Notes: generated by a model not told the origin, from the sequence alone. Positions 1 to 10,057 are shown, numbered from the stretch's first letter. The stretch is DNA of 20,186 nt from CBFGTJ01 sp965651815 (GCA_965651815.1 CBFGTJ010000039.1:1-20186); one strand, 5' to 3'. Program-made: numbers and translations.

Positions 1-326
1 GCGTCGACCGCGTCGGCGACGGGGCCGTGCAGGTGCAGCGCGGGCCGGCCGTGCACGTCGTTGACGACCTCGACGTGGCGGGGCGCGAAGCGCTCGAGGC
101 TGGGTGGGCTGCCGAACCGCGTGCCGGCCCACGCCTTGACGAAGGCCTCCTTGGCCGCGTAGCGGGCGGCGAGGCGTGCGACGTCGCCCGGCCCGTCCGG
201 GTCGGCGACATCGGCACGCTCACCCGCGGTGAACGCCTCCGCGAGCAGCCGCGTGCCGGGCACGGCCAGCTGCTCGGCGAAGTCGGGGACGTGCACGACG
301 TCGATGCCGACGCCGAGGACGCTCAC
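1..326 (-). CDS. acpS: Holo-[acyl-carrier-protein] synthase AcpS (4'-phosphopantetheinyl transferase), 3' end cut by window edge
   Basis: Transfers 4'-phosphopantetheine from CoA to the serine of acyl carrier domains; its likely partner is the ACP domain of the FAS-I encoded just upstream. The first 108 residues are visible. GIDVV at residues 7-11 carries the Mg-binding Asp9, and RYAAKEAFVKA at 55-65 carries the conserved Glu60 and Lys64 of the AcpS family (usually about 120-130 residues), so only a short C-terminal part is missing. The start is GTG at 326-324, which shares the four bases GTGA with the fas stop codon, so translation is probably coupled. A purine-rich GGGGGAGGGGAG run lies directly before the start. 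In Mycobacterium acpS follows fas in the same way. The reading frame is intact up to the edge. The identification rests on motifs and context that agree. Confidence 0.93.
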   Translation of the reverse strand, partial: MSVLGVGIDVVHVPDFAEQLAVPGTRLLAEAFTAGERADVADPDGPGDVARLAARYAAKEAFVKAWAGTRFGSPPSLERFAPRHVEVVNDVHGRPALHLHGPVADAVD

Positions 327-3300
327 CTCCCCTCCCCCGTCGCCGGGGCGTAGGTGCCCTGCGCGGTGAGCCGCACGTCGGGGTCGGTCAGCAGGCGTGC
401 CTCCGCCTCCCGGGCCCCGGAGGGGTCGCCGAGGCGGCGGTCCACCCGCTTGGTGTAGGCGGGCTCGCCGCCGTAGCGGCCCTCCAGGCGTCGCCGGTCC
501 CCGTGCGCCCGCCGCTGTGCCGACCGTGCCCGGTGCTGCTCGAGCGCGGCCGGTCCCCCGGCCGCGAGGAGCGCCGCGTCGAACACGGCGCGGTGCGCGA
601 GGCACACGACGGCCGAGACGTGCCCGAAGCCGAGGCTGGTCAGCAGCCCGGCGAGCAGCGGCTCGCCGCAGCGCAGCGAGCGGTGCCCGTAGACGAGGTG
701 GGTGTGCGGGCGGTGGGACTCGTCGAGGCACTCGAGGTTGCGGTTGCCCGGCACCTCCCCCGTCTCGAGCACCTGCAGCAGGCCGATCGCCTGCCAGGCC
801 GCGGCGCCGCCCTTGGCGTGGCCGGTCACGGTCTTCTGGGACACGGTCAGCAGCGGGTTGCCCTCGCTGCGACCGAGCGCGGTGGCGATCCGGTGGTGCA
901 GCTCGCTCTCGTTGGGGTCGTTCGCCGTGGTGGAGGTGTCGTGCTTCGACACGACCGCGAGGTCGTCGGGTTCGAGCCCGTGCTCGGCGAGCGCCGTGGC
1001 GAGCGGTGAGGACCGCCCCCCGAGCGCGCACGCCAGTGCACCCATCCCGGGCGCGGGGATCGAGGTCTGGATGCCGTCCGCGTGGGACGACGCGTGCACG
1101 ACCACCCCGCGGACGGGGAGCCCGAGCGCCGCGGCGACCGACCCGCGGGCGAGCAGCAGCGTGCCGCCCCCCTGGCCCTCGACGAACCCGCCGCGCCGGC
1201 GGTCGTTCGCCCGCGAGAACTGGTGCGGGTGGAGCCCTGCCGCCTCCATGCGGTCCGTGTCGGCGGTCGCCGACATCTCGCCGAAGCCGAGCACGCCCTC
1301 CACGCCGAGGTCGTCCCAGCCGCCGGCGACGACGACGTCGGCCCGGCCGGTGCGGATCTTGTCCACGGCCTCCTCGATCGAGACGGCGGCGGTGGCGCAC
1401 GCGGCGACCGGGTGGACCATCGGCCCGTACCCGCCCACGTAGCCCTGCACGACGTACGCGGCGATCACGTTGCCGAGCCCCTCCTGCAGGAGGTCGTTGG
1501 GGTGGGGTCCGCCGAGCACCGCGTCGCGGTAGAGGCGCTGGATCGAGGCCATCCCGCCCATGCCCGACCCCTGGGTGTTGCCGACGCGGGCGGGGTGCAC
1601 GTGGGCGAGCAGCTCCTCCGGTTCGATGCCGGCGTCGAGGAAGGCCTCGACGGTGGCGACGAGGTTCCACAGCGAGAGCCGGTCCACCGACGCGGCCATC
1701 TCGGTGGGGATCCCCCAGCGGGTCGGGTCGAACCCGGCGGGCACCTGGGCGCCGACGCGGCGGGACAGCTCGACCCGGCGGGGCATGCGGATCGTGCTGC
1801 CGGCGCGCCGCACCACCTCCCAGCCGCCGTCGCGGGAGCGGCGGACCTGGCTGTGCTCGGGGTCGGCGGCCGCGAACGCCCGCGCCTCGTCCTCGCCAGA
1901 GACCGGCACGACGACGTCACGGTCGAGGTGCACCTCGGCGAACAGGGTGATCCCCTCGGGGTCGAGCGGGCCGTCCTGATCCAGGGTGCGGATGCCGCAG
2001 CGCTCGTGCACCTCGTCCCGGTAGCGCGCCGCGAGCTCGTGCTCGGCGACGGCGTCGCCGGTGGCGACGTCGACCCACGTGCCGCCCTCCTGGGTGTCCT
2101 CCCAGCGCACGAGCCCGCAGATCCAGGCCAGCTCGGCGACCGACGCGGGCGACAGCTCGTCGTGGACCTCCAGGTCGAAGCGGGTGGCACTGCCACCCCA
2201 GGGCCCGACCTCCGCGGCGCCGACGACGACCACCATGTCCTCGAGCGTCCTCGACGGCGTCCGCAGCGACCCGATCCAGTCGGGGTCCGGGGACGGGTCG
2301 TCCGCCCGTGGGGCGTCGAGCAGCGCGGGCACCCGCACCGGCTCGGCGGCCGGCGCCTCCGGGTCGGCGTCCACGGGCGCGGTGAGCTCCTCGAGGAGCG
2401 GTTGCAGGCGGCCGCGCAGGTCCTCCACTGCGCCGAGCCCGCCGGTCAGGTCGACCCGCAGCGGCGTCCCGTCGGGGTGGCCGACCTCGCGGGCGCACAG
2501 CCCTGCCAGCAGCCACCCCATCTCGGACGCCGACCAGGTGCGCACGCCCAGGTCGCGCTCGACGAGCGCGGCGAGCGCGTCGTTCGCGTCCATCAGGTTG
2601 GTGCCACGCACCCAGCCGATCCGGGGGGCGACGAGCTCCACCCGGCGGCCCCACCGGCGGTGCTCCGAGGACCAGCGGTTCAGCAGCACCTCGAGCGCGG
2701 CCTTCGCCTCGCCGTAGGGGCCGTCGCCGCCGAACGTGCCGTGGTTCGGTGACAGCGGGAGCAGCACGCGCAGCGCCCGGCCGCCCGAGCCGTGCCGGTC
2801 CGCCGCGTCGACGAGGCGGCCGACCAGGCGCTCCACGCCCCACAGCAGCACCCGGGCGGCGACCTCGGCGTCGGGTCCGACGTCGGGGAGCTCCCCGCTG
2901 ACCCCGCCGGCGGCGAAGGGCACCACGAGGGTGGGACGCCACGGGTCCTTCACGGTCCTGGAGACCCCGGAGGAGGTGTCCACCACCGGGTGCACGATCC
3001 ACTCGACGAGGGCGTCGACGTCGGCGAACGACGCGAGGTTCGCCCGCACCACGTGCAGCTCCGCCCCCGGGGAGCCGCACCCGGCGTACAGCTCCCGGTA
3101 CTGCGCGAGCCGTTCCGGCGAGTCGTCGCTCGTGGTGCAGACCACGGTGGCGCCACCGGCGAGCAGGCGGCGGACGACCTCGTAGCCGATGGAGCCGGGT
3201 GACGCACCGGTCACGAGGGCGACCTCGTCCGCGAAGCAGTCGGGCTCGTGGCGCCCACCGTCACCACGCAGGGCGCGCAGGCGGGTGACGTACGCGTCGC

Positions 3301-6300
3301 GCCACTCCCCCGCGCCGCGCGCGAGCGACCCCAGGACGTCCTCGATCCTCGCGTCCGTGGCGTCGAGCTCCACGGGCCGACGGGCCCCGTCGACCACCTC
3401 GAGCCCGGGACGCGTCGCGGGCACCGGCGGCGACCAGCCGCTGCCCTCGAGCAGGCGTTCGAACCGTGCTGCTGCGGCGGCGTCGCCCCGCTCGCTCGCG
3501 GCGCGGCGGAACCGTTCGGCCGAGGCGCGCACGGCGCGGTCACCGACGTGGCGGGACAGGCGTGCCGCCTCCTCGTCGAGCACCGCGGGGTCCTGGTCGC
3601 CCCTGAGCCCGTCGTGGTGCAGGCGCACGACGTCGTGGCGGGCGGTGGCCCACCAGGAGCTGAACTGGACGTGGCGCCGTTGGTCGAAGCGTGGGGCGAC
3701 CGCCGCGGCGCGACGTGCGCCGTGCTCGGCCTCCAGGCGAGCGAGCTGCGCGGCCGCGGCCGGGTCCGGCTCGACCTGCGCATCGTGGTCGCCGGGTGCG
3801 ACCTGCTCGAGCAGGTCGCGGGCCACCCCGGCGAGCACCCCGTCGGGGCCGAGGATGCGGGCCTCCAGCTCGGTGAGCGCCGCGGAGTCGACGGTCGAGG
3901 CGGCGGCGGACTGCTGCGGTGAGGGCAGCGCGGTGCCGGCGTCCGCGGCGACCAGGGCGAGCGCCGCGTCGATGGCACCCGCGCCGTCGGCGGGGAGATC
4001 CGCGAGGCGTGCGAGCGCGCCGCCGCGTGCGCTGTCGCCGTCGCGGGTCTCGAAGGCGAGCGCGACGAGGGTGCGCTGCGCCCAGCCGTCGCCGAGCCCC
4101 CAGTGCTCGCGGACCCGGTCGGTGACCTGCGTGACCGTGAGCCGCCGCGGGGCGAGGACGGCCGGCAGCCGCGCGTCGAGGACGTCGCGCAGCACCGGTC
4201 CGGGGAACCGGTAGCGGCTCGCCCGCTCCCCGAGGTGATGGGCCAGCGTGTCGAGCGGCAGCTCGTTCGCGCCGTCGACGCCGGCCACGGAGAGCTCGGC
4301 GCCGAGGTCCATCAGCACCTGGTTCCGCCGGGACGAGACCCCGTCGACGAGGTCGTCGATGGTGTCGGACCCGGCGAGCTGGTCGGGGCGCACCCCGAGC
4401 ACGTGGGCGAGCAGCAGGCGGAGCCCGTCCGCCGCGCCGAGCGGGAGGTCGGCGACCGCCGTGGACGCTTGCGCCGGTGCCGCCACCTCCGCGGGCGGTG
4501 GCCCGGCGGGCTCATCCGTGGCGGGCTCGTCCGCGCTGGGCTCGTCCGCGACGTGCTCGTCGAGCGGGGGGTCCTCCTCCAGGGCGAGCACGACCGGGCG
4601 GTCGGCTTCGACGTTGCGGACCTCGACGTGGCGGTGGCGCTCCGGCTCGAGCGCGATCGTGCCCTTCATCAGGTTCGCGACGGTGGGCTGGCTGCCGAGC
4701 CCGATCTCGACCACCCGCTCGACGTGGTCGAGCAGCAGGTCCTGGGTCTCGATCCAGCGGACCGGCGAGGCGAACTGCCAGGCGAGGAGCTCGACGAGCA
4801 GCTCGCGGCACAGGCGTCCGGGGTCGGCGGACCAGTCGTCCCACTCGTCGAGCACCGCGGTGAGCGACTCGGAGCCGACCTCGTCGCGCACCTCCTCGAC
4901 GAAGCTGCGCTCCAGGGTGAACAGCCGCGGGACCAGGTTGGGCACGTAGCGCCCGACGAGCACCTCGGGGTCGATGCGCTCGGGCAGCCCGGCGTCGAGG
5001 TGCCGTCGGAACTCGGCCACGCCGTCGCGCAGCACGGTCGAGTGGAACGGCACGTCGATGCCCGGCACGTACAGCAGGGCGGGCTTGGCTCCCGGCTCGG
5101 CCAGGGAGGACAGCTCGCGCTCGAGGGCGGCGAGCGCGGTGACGGTGCCGGCGACTGCGTACTGCTTGCCGCGCAGGTTGTGGTTGACGATCTCGAGCGT
5201 CGCCCCGAGGCGCTCGCCGAGGTCGCGCACGAGCCGGTCGATCGCCGCGTGGTCCATGCCGACGACGTGGGGTCGCACGACCGCGAGGCGGTAGTCCGAG
5301 CGGCCCGCGTCGTCGCGGGGCACCAGGTGGTGCATCGCCTGGCCCCGGCGGAACACCAGCTCGACGACGACCTCGAGGTCGAGGACGCCGCCCACCGCGG
5401 CGAGCGCGTTGTACTCGCCGACGGAGTGCCCGGCACAGATGGCGTGCTCGTCGAACACCCCGGCTTCGCGGAGCTCGGCGACCTGGGCGGAGGCGAGCGC
5501 CGCCATCGCGACCTGGGTGAACTGGGTCAGGTGCAGCACCCCTGCGGGGTGCCGGTGGGTGGCGCCGTCCGCGACGACGCTGGTCGGGTTGTCGCGCACG
5601 ATCGACAGGATCGAGAACCCGAGCCGCTCCCGGGTGTGGCGGTCGGCGCGGTCCCACACGTCCCTCGCGGCTGCCGAGCGCTCGTAGCCGTCCATGCCCA
5701 TGCCCTGGCGCTGGATGCCCTGGCCCGGGAACAGGTACGCGGTGCGGGGAGGGGCGACCTCGGCACGCGCACGCAGCACCGGGATCCGGGTGCCGTCCCG
5801 CTCGACGGTCGCGGTGCAGTCGATGACCTCGCGACCGTCGACCACGCCGGTGCGGGCCACGCCCGCCTCCACGGACTCGCCGGGGAGGAGCGGCGCGAGG
5901 AAGTCGCAGCGCCACGCGGCGATCCGCTCGCCGTCGCCACCCGCGGCGAGCTCGGCGACGACGCGCTGGCAGGTCGCGGAGGTCCACGCGCCGTGCACGA
6001 TCGGTTGCTCGAGACCGGCGAGCCGCGCGACGAGGGTGGAGCGGTGGATCGGGTTGTGGTCCCCGCTGATCGCTGCGAACGCGTCCATCGAGCGGGGTGC
6101 GGTGACCGTGCGGGTCCCGAGCGTCAGCCGCGGCCGCTCGCGCACGCCGGGTTCGTCGCCGGCCGCGTCGCCCTCGGCTCCCGTGGCGAGCTCGTCGGGG
6201 ATCCCGCCCAGCTCGACGTCACGGAGCAGGAACGTGTCGTCCGCGGTGACCAGCTCGCCGTCGGGGGCGTGGACCGTGCTGCGCACCTCGATCCGGGTGC

Positions 6301-9300
6301 CCGCGTCGTCGACCGCGACGCGGCGGACACGGGAGCGGACCTCCAGCCGGGTCCCGTCGCCGGCCGCGGCGCCGCGGCGGGGGGCGGTGACGGCGTGCTC
6401 GAGGTGGACCAGCGACAACAGCTCCGTCGCGACCGCGGGCGCGCCGAGGACCGAGAAGACCGTCGGCCAGATCGTGGGCAGCCAGCCGTCGGGCAGGGTC
6501 CCGTCGTGGCCGACCGTGCGGGCGACGGCCCGCCGGCGCGCTGCCCCGCCGGTCACGTGCGCCTCGGCGTGCTCGCCGAGCTCGACGCGGCGACCGGACC
6601 CGTGCAGCAGCACCTGTTCGAGCAGCCGGGTGTGCGCCTCGTCGCGGTGGCCCTCGTCGAGCACCAGCGTGTCCGCGCCGGGCAGTCGCCGGTGGTGGAA
6701 GCGCAGCCGCAGCTCGTCGGTGCCGCCGTGGGACGCCGGTCGCCCACCGTGGGGGGTCAGCGCCGGGAACGACAGGACCAGGTCCACCGCGGTGGGGTCG
6801 TCGTCGCCCAGCTCCAGGCGCGCCAGCTCCCCGCTGCCAGCGGGGTCCTGGGCGGCGAGGGTGCAGCCGGTCAGCTGCCCGTCGCCCCCGACGGTGGCCT
6901 CCCACTCCTCGGCACGCCCGAGGCGGAGGACCGGGTTCGGCACCACGCCGCGGGAGGTGAGCACCGTGGGCTGTTCGAGCAGCGCCGCGACGGGGCCGCG
7001 CAGGGACGCGGTCACGGGGCCGCGACGGCGGCGGTCCACCGGTTCGGGCTCGGCCCGCTGCACCAGCTCGTCGAGCAGGTGGCGCTCGAACCGCCCGAGC
7101 AGCTCGGCGACGGGTTCGTCCGAGCGGTCGATGCCCCCGACGGCCTCGGGCCCGGGGATGACGAGCACCTGGTCGGCGTCGTAGGCGGGGTGCTGGGCCT
7201 GCCACAGGGCGTCGGACTGGTACCAGCGCCGCACGTCCGCGTCGAGCACCGGCACGAACGGGACCGGCTTGCCCGGCCGGCGGCAGACCGCGAGGAAGTG
7301 CGCGGGGTCCGCGGGGTGCAGCACGGTCGTCGCGGCGTGGGGGTGGGCCTCGACCAGGCGGTCGACGGCGGCGGTGGGGTCGTCGACGGACGCGTCGTCG
7401 GGGAAGCGCGTCTCGATCCGCCCTGACTGCTGCGGGTGCAGGCGACCCTCCGCGCGCCGGAGCAGGTCGAGGAAGCGGCGGCGGTGGCTCACGTCCAGCC
7501 ACGCGCCGTCCTCGTAGCGGCCGTGCCGCCCGAGCGCCGTGAGCTCGACGTAGCGCCGCAGCAGCTGCTCGTAGGTCATCGAGGCGACGTCGCCGAAGTA
7601 CGGCTTCGCCGTGGCCGCCAGCGCCTCGACGATCTCGTCGCGGCGCGCCTGCACCGCGGCGGCGTCACCGGCGACCTCGTCGAGCAGGCGGGCGCAACGC
7701 GAGGCGGCGTTGTCGAGGAAGTGGATGTCGGCGTCCAGCCCTGAGCGCCCCGAGGTGATGCCGCCGGCGACCTCGCCCGGCGGGACGAGCCCGTCCCCCG
7801 TGCCCTGGTCGGCGCGGCCTCGCGCCTCGACCAACGCGCGCTTCACCCCGGGCGTGGCGGTCGCCTCCGCGGTGGCCATCGCGACCGTGCCGAGCAGCAC
7901 CGCGTCCACGGGCATCGGCACACCGGTGTGGCGCACGGACCACCTGCCGGTCAGCAGGTCGGCGGCGCGCTCGGGGGTGCCGATGCCGCCACCCACGCAG
8001 AGCACGACGTTCTCCGCGGCGCGCAGGGCGTGGTAGCCGGCGAGGAGCAGGTCCTCGAGCTCCTCCCACGAGTGGTGGCCGCCGGCCGCTCCCCCCTCGA
8101 GGTGGACGAACACGGTGTGGTGGGGCGCGGCGTGTGCGATCTCGACCACCTGCCGGACCTGGGAGCTGGTGCCGGGCTTGAACGCGTTGCACCACATGCC
8201 GAGCCCGGCCAGTTCGTCGAGCAGCGCGACCGCCTCGTCGCGCGGCGGGATGCCGGCGGACACCGTCACGCCGCACAGCGGTGCGCCCGCCCGACGTGCC
8301 GCCTGGACGAGGCGCTGCCGGCCGAGGTGCAGGGACCACAGGTAGGGGTCGAGGTGGAGGGCGTTGAACACGACCTCCTGGCCGTCGTCGAGCAGGTCGC
8401 GCAGCTCGGCGAGCCGCTCGGTGAACACCTCCTCGGTGACCTGGCCGCCGCCGGCGAGCTCGGCGAGGAACCCCGCGTTGGCGGCCGCGGCGACGATCGG
8501 GGCGTCCGCAGTGGTCGGGGTCATGCCGGGCAGCACCATCGGCGAGCGGCCGGTGGCGAGGGTGAAGCGGTTCTCGACGTGGGTGGACCCGTCGGGCAGC
8601 TGCACCGGGCGGGGGGCCAGCTCCGCGTAGGTCGGTTCGGGCTGCTCGGGCACGGCGCCGGCGGTGACGAGCAGGCGACGGTCCTCGTGGCGCGAGAGCG
8701 CGAGCAACCGTGCCCCGGTGCCGCGGAGCGCGGCCCGGGTCAGGCGGGCGATGCCGTCGCCCGGCCCGAGGTCCAGCACCCACTCGGCCGGACGGGGCCG
8801 CTCGCCGCCGAGCTCGCCGGCACCGACGAGCGCCAGGCCGGTCCGGTCCCAGGACCCGGCCCGGGTGAGGAGCGTCGCGACGAGCGCCTCGAGCAGATCC
8901 CGGCGGTGCCCGTTGCCCGACCGGGCGTGCCCGGTGGCGAGCAGCTCCGGGCCGGAGGGTCCGACCAGGGCGATCCCGTTCGACGGTTCGGGGATCGTGA
9001 CGCCGCGCCGGCGCAGCCGCTCGACGAGGTCCCGGGCGACGGGTTCGAGGACGGGGTGGTGGCAGGGGGCGCTGACCGCGAGCGGTTCGAAGGTGACCTT
9101 CGGTCGGGCGGGGTGGTCGGCGGCCCACGCCTCGAGCGCGTGCCGGGCGGCGCGCAGCGGCTCGGGCAGCCCGGCCAGCACCGCGCGGTACGGGCCGTGG
9201 CGGAGGACCACGCGGACCTGCTCGGCGGGTCCCGCCTCGCGCGGGTGGAGCCGGTCGAGCAGCGCCTCCAGCCGGTCGAGGCGCACGCCGGTGACCGCGA

Positions 9301-9934
9301 CCATCGGCGTGGGCAGCTCGGCGGGGTCGTCGACCTCGAGCGCCGGCGGCGCGACCGCGTGCGGGCTCGCGGCGACGAGGTGGCCGAGCAGGACCGCGAG
9401 CTCGGCGTGTGCCCGCACGACGTCGTCGGACTCGACGCCGTGGGGGTCGGCCGCCACCACCGACGCGGCGAGCAGCCCACCGGAGTGCCCGGTGGCCGCG
9501 GTGATCGTGCCCGCCGGGACGGCGCCGGCGAGGGCGTCCTCCCACGCCTCCCGGTAGGCGAGCAGCTGGGTGAGCAGCGCGCCGGGCATGGACAGCGGGA
9601 GCGCCGCGAGCTCGCCGTCCGACGGGGCACTCGTGGGGTCGTCGATCCAGCCGAGCGGATCGAAGTGCCACGCGGTCGCGCCGAGGTCACGGACCTCGTC
9701 GCGCGACGCGATCGACTCGACCAGCTCCGCCCACCGCTGCGCCCGCGAACGCAACCACGGGCGGCGTGCCAGCAGCTCCGCGAGGTCGGTCCACCACGCC
9801 CATCCCTGCCCGGCGAAGGTCAGCGCCGCGGTCGTCGCTCCCTCGGCGAGGCGGGCGGCGAGCGAGCCGTCCACGGGGGTGCGGGTCACGTCGACGGGCG
9901 CGACGAAGCTGGGCGCCTGGATGGACGCGGTCAT
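323..9934 (-). CDS. fas: Type I fatty acid synthase (multifunctional FAS-I)
   Basis: Cytosolic megasynthase making long-chain acyl-CoAs from acetyl- and malonyl-CoA; 3203 residues, close to the roughly 3000-3100 of mycobacterial FAS-I. Domains in order: acetyltransferase (GHSGG, Ser151); FMN enoyl reductase from about 455 (PMVLPGMTPTT, Met471; VGGGIGTP near 650; GGHHSW); central DUF1729-type region about 850-980; MaoC-like dehydratase (GDHNPIH, Asp1292/His1293); malonyl/palmitoyl transferase about 1400-1770 (PGQGIQRQGMG; GHSVGEY, Ser1504); ACP about 1835-1915 (DGVSSRRNQ, predicted phosphopantetheine Ser1867); ketoreductase about 2235-2500 (TGASPGSIG; Tyr2407, Lys2411); ketosynthase from about 2555 (Cys2846, His2998, Lys3034, His3039). 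All key residues are present. ATG 9934 is chosen over an upstream in-frame start because GGAG lies 7 nt before it and the extra 21 residues look unlike FAS. The stop overlaps acpS by 4 nt. A repeat-bearing linker precedes the ACP. Confidence 0.97.
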   Translation of the reverse strand: MTASIQAPSFVAPVDVTRTPVDGSLAARLAEGATTAALTFAGQGWAWWTDLAELLARRPWLRSRAQRWAELVESIASRDEVRDLGATAWHFDPLGWIDDPTSAPSDGELAALPLSMPGALLTQLLAYREAWEDALAGAVPAGTITAATGHSGGLLAASVVAADPHGVESDDVVRAHAELAVLLGHLVAASPHAVAPPALEVDDPAELPTPMVAVTGVRLDRLEALLDRLHPREAGPAEQVRVVLRHGPYRAVLAGLPEPLRAARHALEAWAADHPARPKVTFEPLAVSAPCHHPVLEPVARDLVERLRRRGVTIPEPSNGIALVGPSGPELLATGHARSGNGHRRDLLEALVATLLTRAGSWDRTGLALVGAGELGGERPRPAEWVLDLGPGDGIARLTRAALRGTGARLLALSRHEDRRLLVTAGAVPEQPEPTYAELAPRPVQLPDGSTHVENRFTLATGRSPMVLPGMTPTTADAPIVAAAANAGFLAELAGGGQVTEEVFTERLAELRDLLDDGQEVVFNALHLDPYLWSLHLGRQRLVQAARRAGAPLCGVTVSAGIPPRDEAVALLDELAGLGMWCNAFKPGTSSQVRQVVEIAHAAPHHTVFVHLEGGAAGGHHSWEELEDLLLAGYHALRAAENVVLCVGGGIGTPERAADLLTGRWSVRHTGVPMPVDAVLLGTVAMATAEATATPGVKRALVEARGRADQGTGDGLVPPGEVAGGITSGRSGLDADIHFLDNAASRCARLLDEVAGDAAAVQARRDEIVEALAATAKPYFGDVASMTYEQLLRRYVELTALGRHGRYEDGAWLDVSHRRRFLDLLRRAEGRLHPQQSGRIETRFPDDASVDDPTAAVDRLVEAHPHAATTVLHPADPAHFLAVCRRPGKPVPFVPVLDADVRRWYQSDALWQAQHPAYDADQVLVIPGPEAVGGIDRSDEPVAELLGRFERHLLDELVQRAEPEPVDRRRRGPVTASLRGPVAALLEQPTVLTSRGVVPNPVLRLGRAEEWEATVGGDGQLTGCTLAAQDPAGSGELARLELGDDDPTAVDLVLSFPALTPHGGRPASHGGTDELRLRFHHRRLPGADTLVLDEGHRDEAHTRLLEQVLLHGSGRRVELGEHAEAHVTGGAARRRAVARTVGHDGTLPDGWLPTIWPTVFSVLGAPAVATELLSLVHLEHAVTAPRRGAAAGDGTRLEVRSRVRRVAVDDAGTRIEVRSTVHAPDGELVTADDTFLLRDVELGGIPDELATGAEGDAAGDEPGVRERPRLTLGTRTVTAPRSMDAFAAISGDHNPIHRSTLVARLAGLEQPIVHGAWTSATCQRVVAELAAGGDGERIAAWRCDFLAPLLPGESVEAGVARTGVVDGREVIDCTATVERDGTRIPVLRARAEVAPPRTAYLFPGQGIQRQGMGMDGYERSAAARDVWDRADRHTRERLGFSILSIVRDNPTSVVADGATHRHPAGVLHLTQFTQVAMAALASAQVAELREAGVFDEHAICAGHSVGEYNALAAVGGVLDLEVVVELVFRRGQAMHHLVPRDDAGRSDYRLAVVRPHVVGMDHAAIDRLVRDLGERLGATLEIVNHNLRGKQYAVAGTVTALAALERELSSLAEPGAKPALLYVPGIDVPFHSTVLRDGVAEFRRHLDAGLPERIDPEVLVGRYVPNLVPRLFTLERSFVEEVRDEVGSESLTAVLDEWDDWSADPGRLCRELLVELLAWQFASPVRWIETQDLLLDHVERVVEIGLGSQPTVANLMKGTIALEPERHRHVEVRNVEADRPVVLALEEDPPLDEHVADEPSADEPATDEPAGPPPAEVAAPAQASTAVADLPLGAADGLRLLLAHVLGVRPDQLAGSDTIDDLVDGVSSRRNQVLMDLGAELSVAGVDGANELPLDTLAHHLGERASRYRFPGPVLRDVLDARLPAVLAPRRLTVTQVTDRVREHWGLGDGWAQRTLVALAFETRDGDSARGGALARLADLPADGAGAIDAALALVAADAGTALPSPQQSAAASTVDSAALTELEARILGPDGVLAGVARDLLEQVAPGDHDAQVEPDPAAAAQLARLEAEHGARRAAAVAPRFDQRRHVQFSSWWATARHDVVRLHHDGLRGDQDPAVLDEEAARLSRHVGDRAVRASAERFRRAASERGDAAAAARFERLLEGSGWSPPVPATRPGLEVVDGARRPVELDATDARIEDVLGSLARGAGEWRDAYVTRLRALRGDGGRHEPDCFADEVALVTGASPGSIGYEVVRRLLAGGATVVCTTSDDSPERLAQYRELYAGCGSPGAELHVVRANLASFADVDALVEWIVHPVVDTSSGVSRTVKDPWRPTLVVPFAAGGVSGELPDVGPDAEVAARVLLWGVERLVGRLVDAADRHGSGGRALRVLLPLSPNHGTFGGDGPYGEAKAALEVLLNRWSSEHRRWGRRVELVAPRIGWVRGTNLMDANDALAALVERDLGVRTWSASEMGWLLAGLCAREVGHPDGTPLRVDLTGGLGAVEDLRGRLQPLLEELTAPVDADPEAPAAEPVRVPALLDAPRADDPSPDPDWIGSLRTPSRTLEDMVVVVGAAEVGPWGGSATRFDLEVHDELSPASVAELAWICGLVRWEDTQEGGTWVDVATGDAVAEHELAARYRDEVHERCGIRTLDQDGPLDPEGITLFAEVHLDRDVVVPVSGEDEARAFAAADPEHSQVRRSRDGGWEVVRRAGSTIRMPRRVELSRRVGAQVPAGFDPTRWGIPTEMAASVDRLSLWNLVATVEAFLDAGIEPEELLAHVHPARVGNTQGSGMGGMASIQRLYRDAVLGGPHPNDLLQEGLGNVIAAYVVQGYVGGYGPMVHPVAACATAAVSIEEAVDKIRTGRADVVVAGGWDDLGVEGVLGFGEMSATADTDRMEAAGLHPHQFSRANDRRRGGFVEGQGGGTLLLARGSVAAALGLPVRGVVVHASSHADGIQTSIPAPGMGALACALGGRSSPLATALAEHGLEPDDLAVVSKHDTSTTANDPNESELHHRIATALGRSEGNPLLTVSQKTVTGHAKGGAAAWQAIGLLQVLETGEVPGNRNLECLDESHRPHTHLVYGHRSLRCGEPLLAGLLTSLGFGHVSAVVCLAHRAVFDAALLAAGGPAALEQHRARSAQRRAHGDRRRLEGRYGGEPAYTKRVDRRLGDPSGAREAEARLLTDPDVRLTAQGTYAPATGEGR
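4502..4561 (-). repeat. Four-unit pentapeptide tandem repeat in the FAS linker before the ACP domain
   Basis: Four imperfect 15-nt units encode DEHVA, DEPSA, DEPAT and DEPAG (residues 1792-1811 of FAS). They lie in an acidic, Pro/Ala-rich stretch that joins the malonyl/palmitoyl transferase domain to the ACP. The units are in frame, so a change in copy number would change linker length without breaking the protein. A flexible tether for the mobile ACP is the natural reading, by analogy with the flexible ACP linkers of other FAS-I enzymes; this is inference. Confidence 0.75.
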
Positions 9935-10057
9935 GTGGGATCTCCATCGGGGGGTGCAGGGGTGGGTCGCGGTGGATCCGCTCGGCAGTGTGACCACCCG
10001 CCCCGGTCCGCCGGTTACAGGAACGCGACAAGTTTCCGCGCGGTAACCGCTCGTTCC
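9935..10057 (-). promoter_or_regulatory. fas leader/promoter region with inverted repeats
   Basis: Gene-free segment between the hairpin after the PanE-like gene and the fas start. It holds a perfect 7-bp inverted repeat, CGGTTAC at 10012-10018 and GTAACCG at 10043-10049, separated by 24 bp. It also holds GGAAC at 10020-10024 and GTTCC at 10053-10057; the latter pairs with GGAAC at 10065-10069 inside the hairpin. Such repeats are candidate operator half-sites. In mycobacteria the regulator FasR acts upstream of fas-acpS, but I cannot match its exact site here. I see no convincing -10/-35 pair, so the promoter position is not assigned. Confidence 0.5.
9942..9945 (-). promoter_or_regulatory. 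Ribosome binding site of fas (GGAG)
   Basis: GGAG within GATGGAGATCCCAC lies 7 nt upstream of the ATG at 9934. It decides the start of fas in favour of this ATG over an in-frame start 63 nt further upstream. Confidence 0.65.

Noticed and set aside
1..326. Treating the short acpS product as a truncated pseudogene
   Set aside because: The frame is intact to the first base of the window; the cut is the window edge and not a stop codon.
4103..7426. Open frame of about 1100 codons on the plus strand, antisense to fas
   Set aside because: It mirrors the codon structure of fas in high-GC DNA, has low-complexity composition (many Arg, Gly, Val, Asp repeats) and no recognisable domain.
9935..9997. 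Longer fas N-terminus starting at 9997
   Set aside because: The extra residues have no FAS similarity and no binding site precedes that start, while ATG 9934 has GGAG 7 nt upstream.
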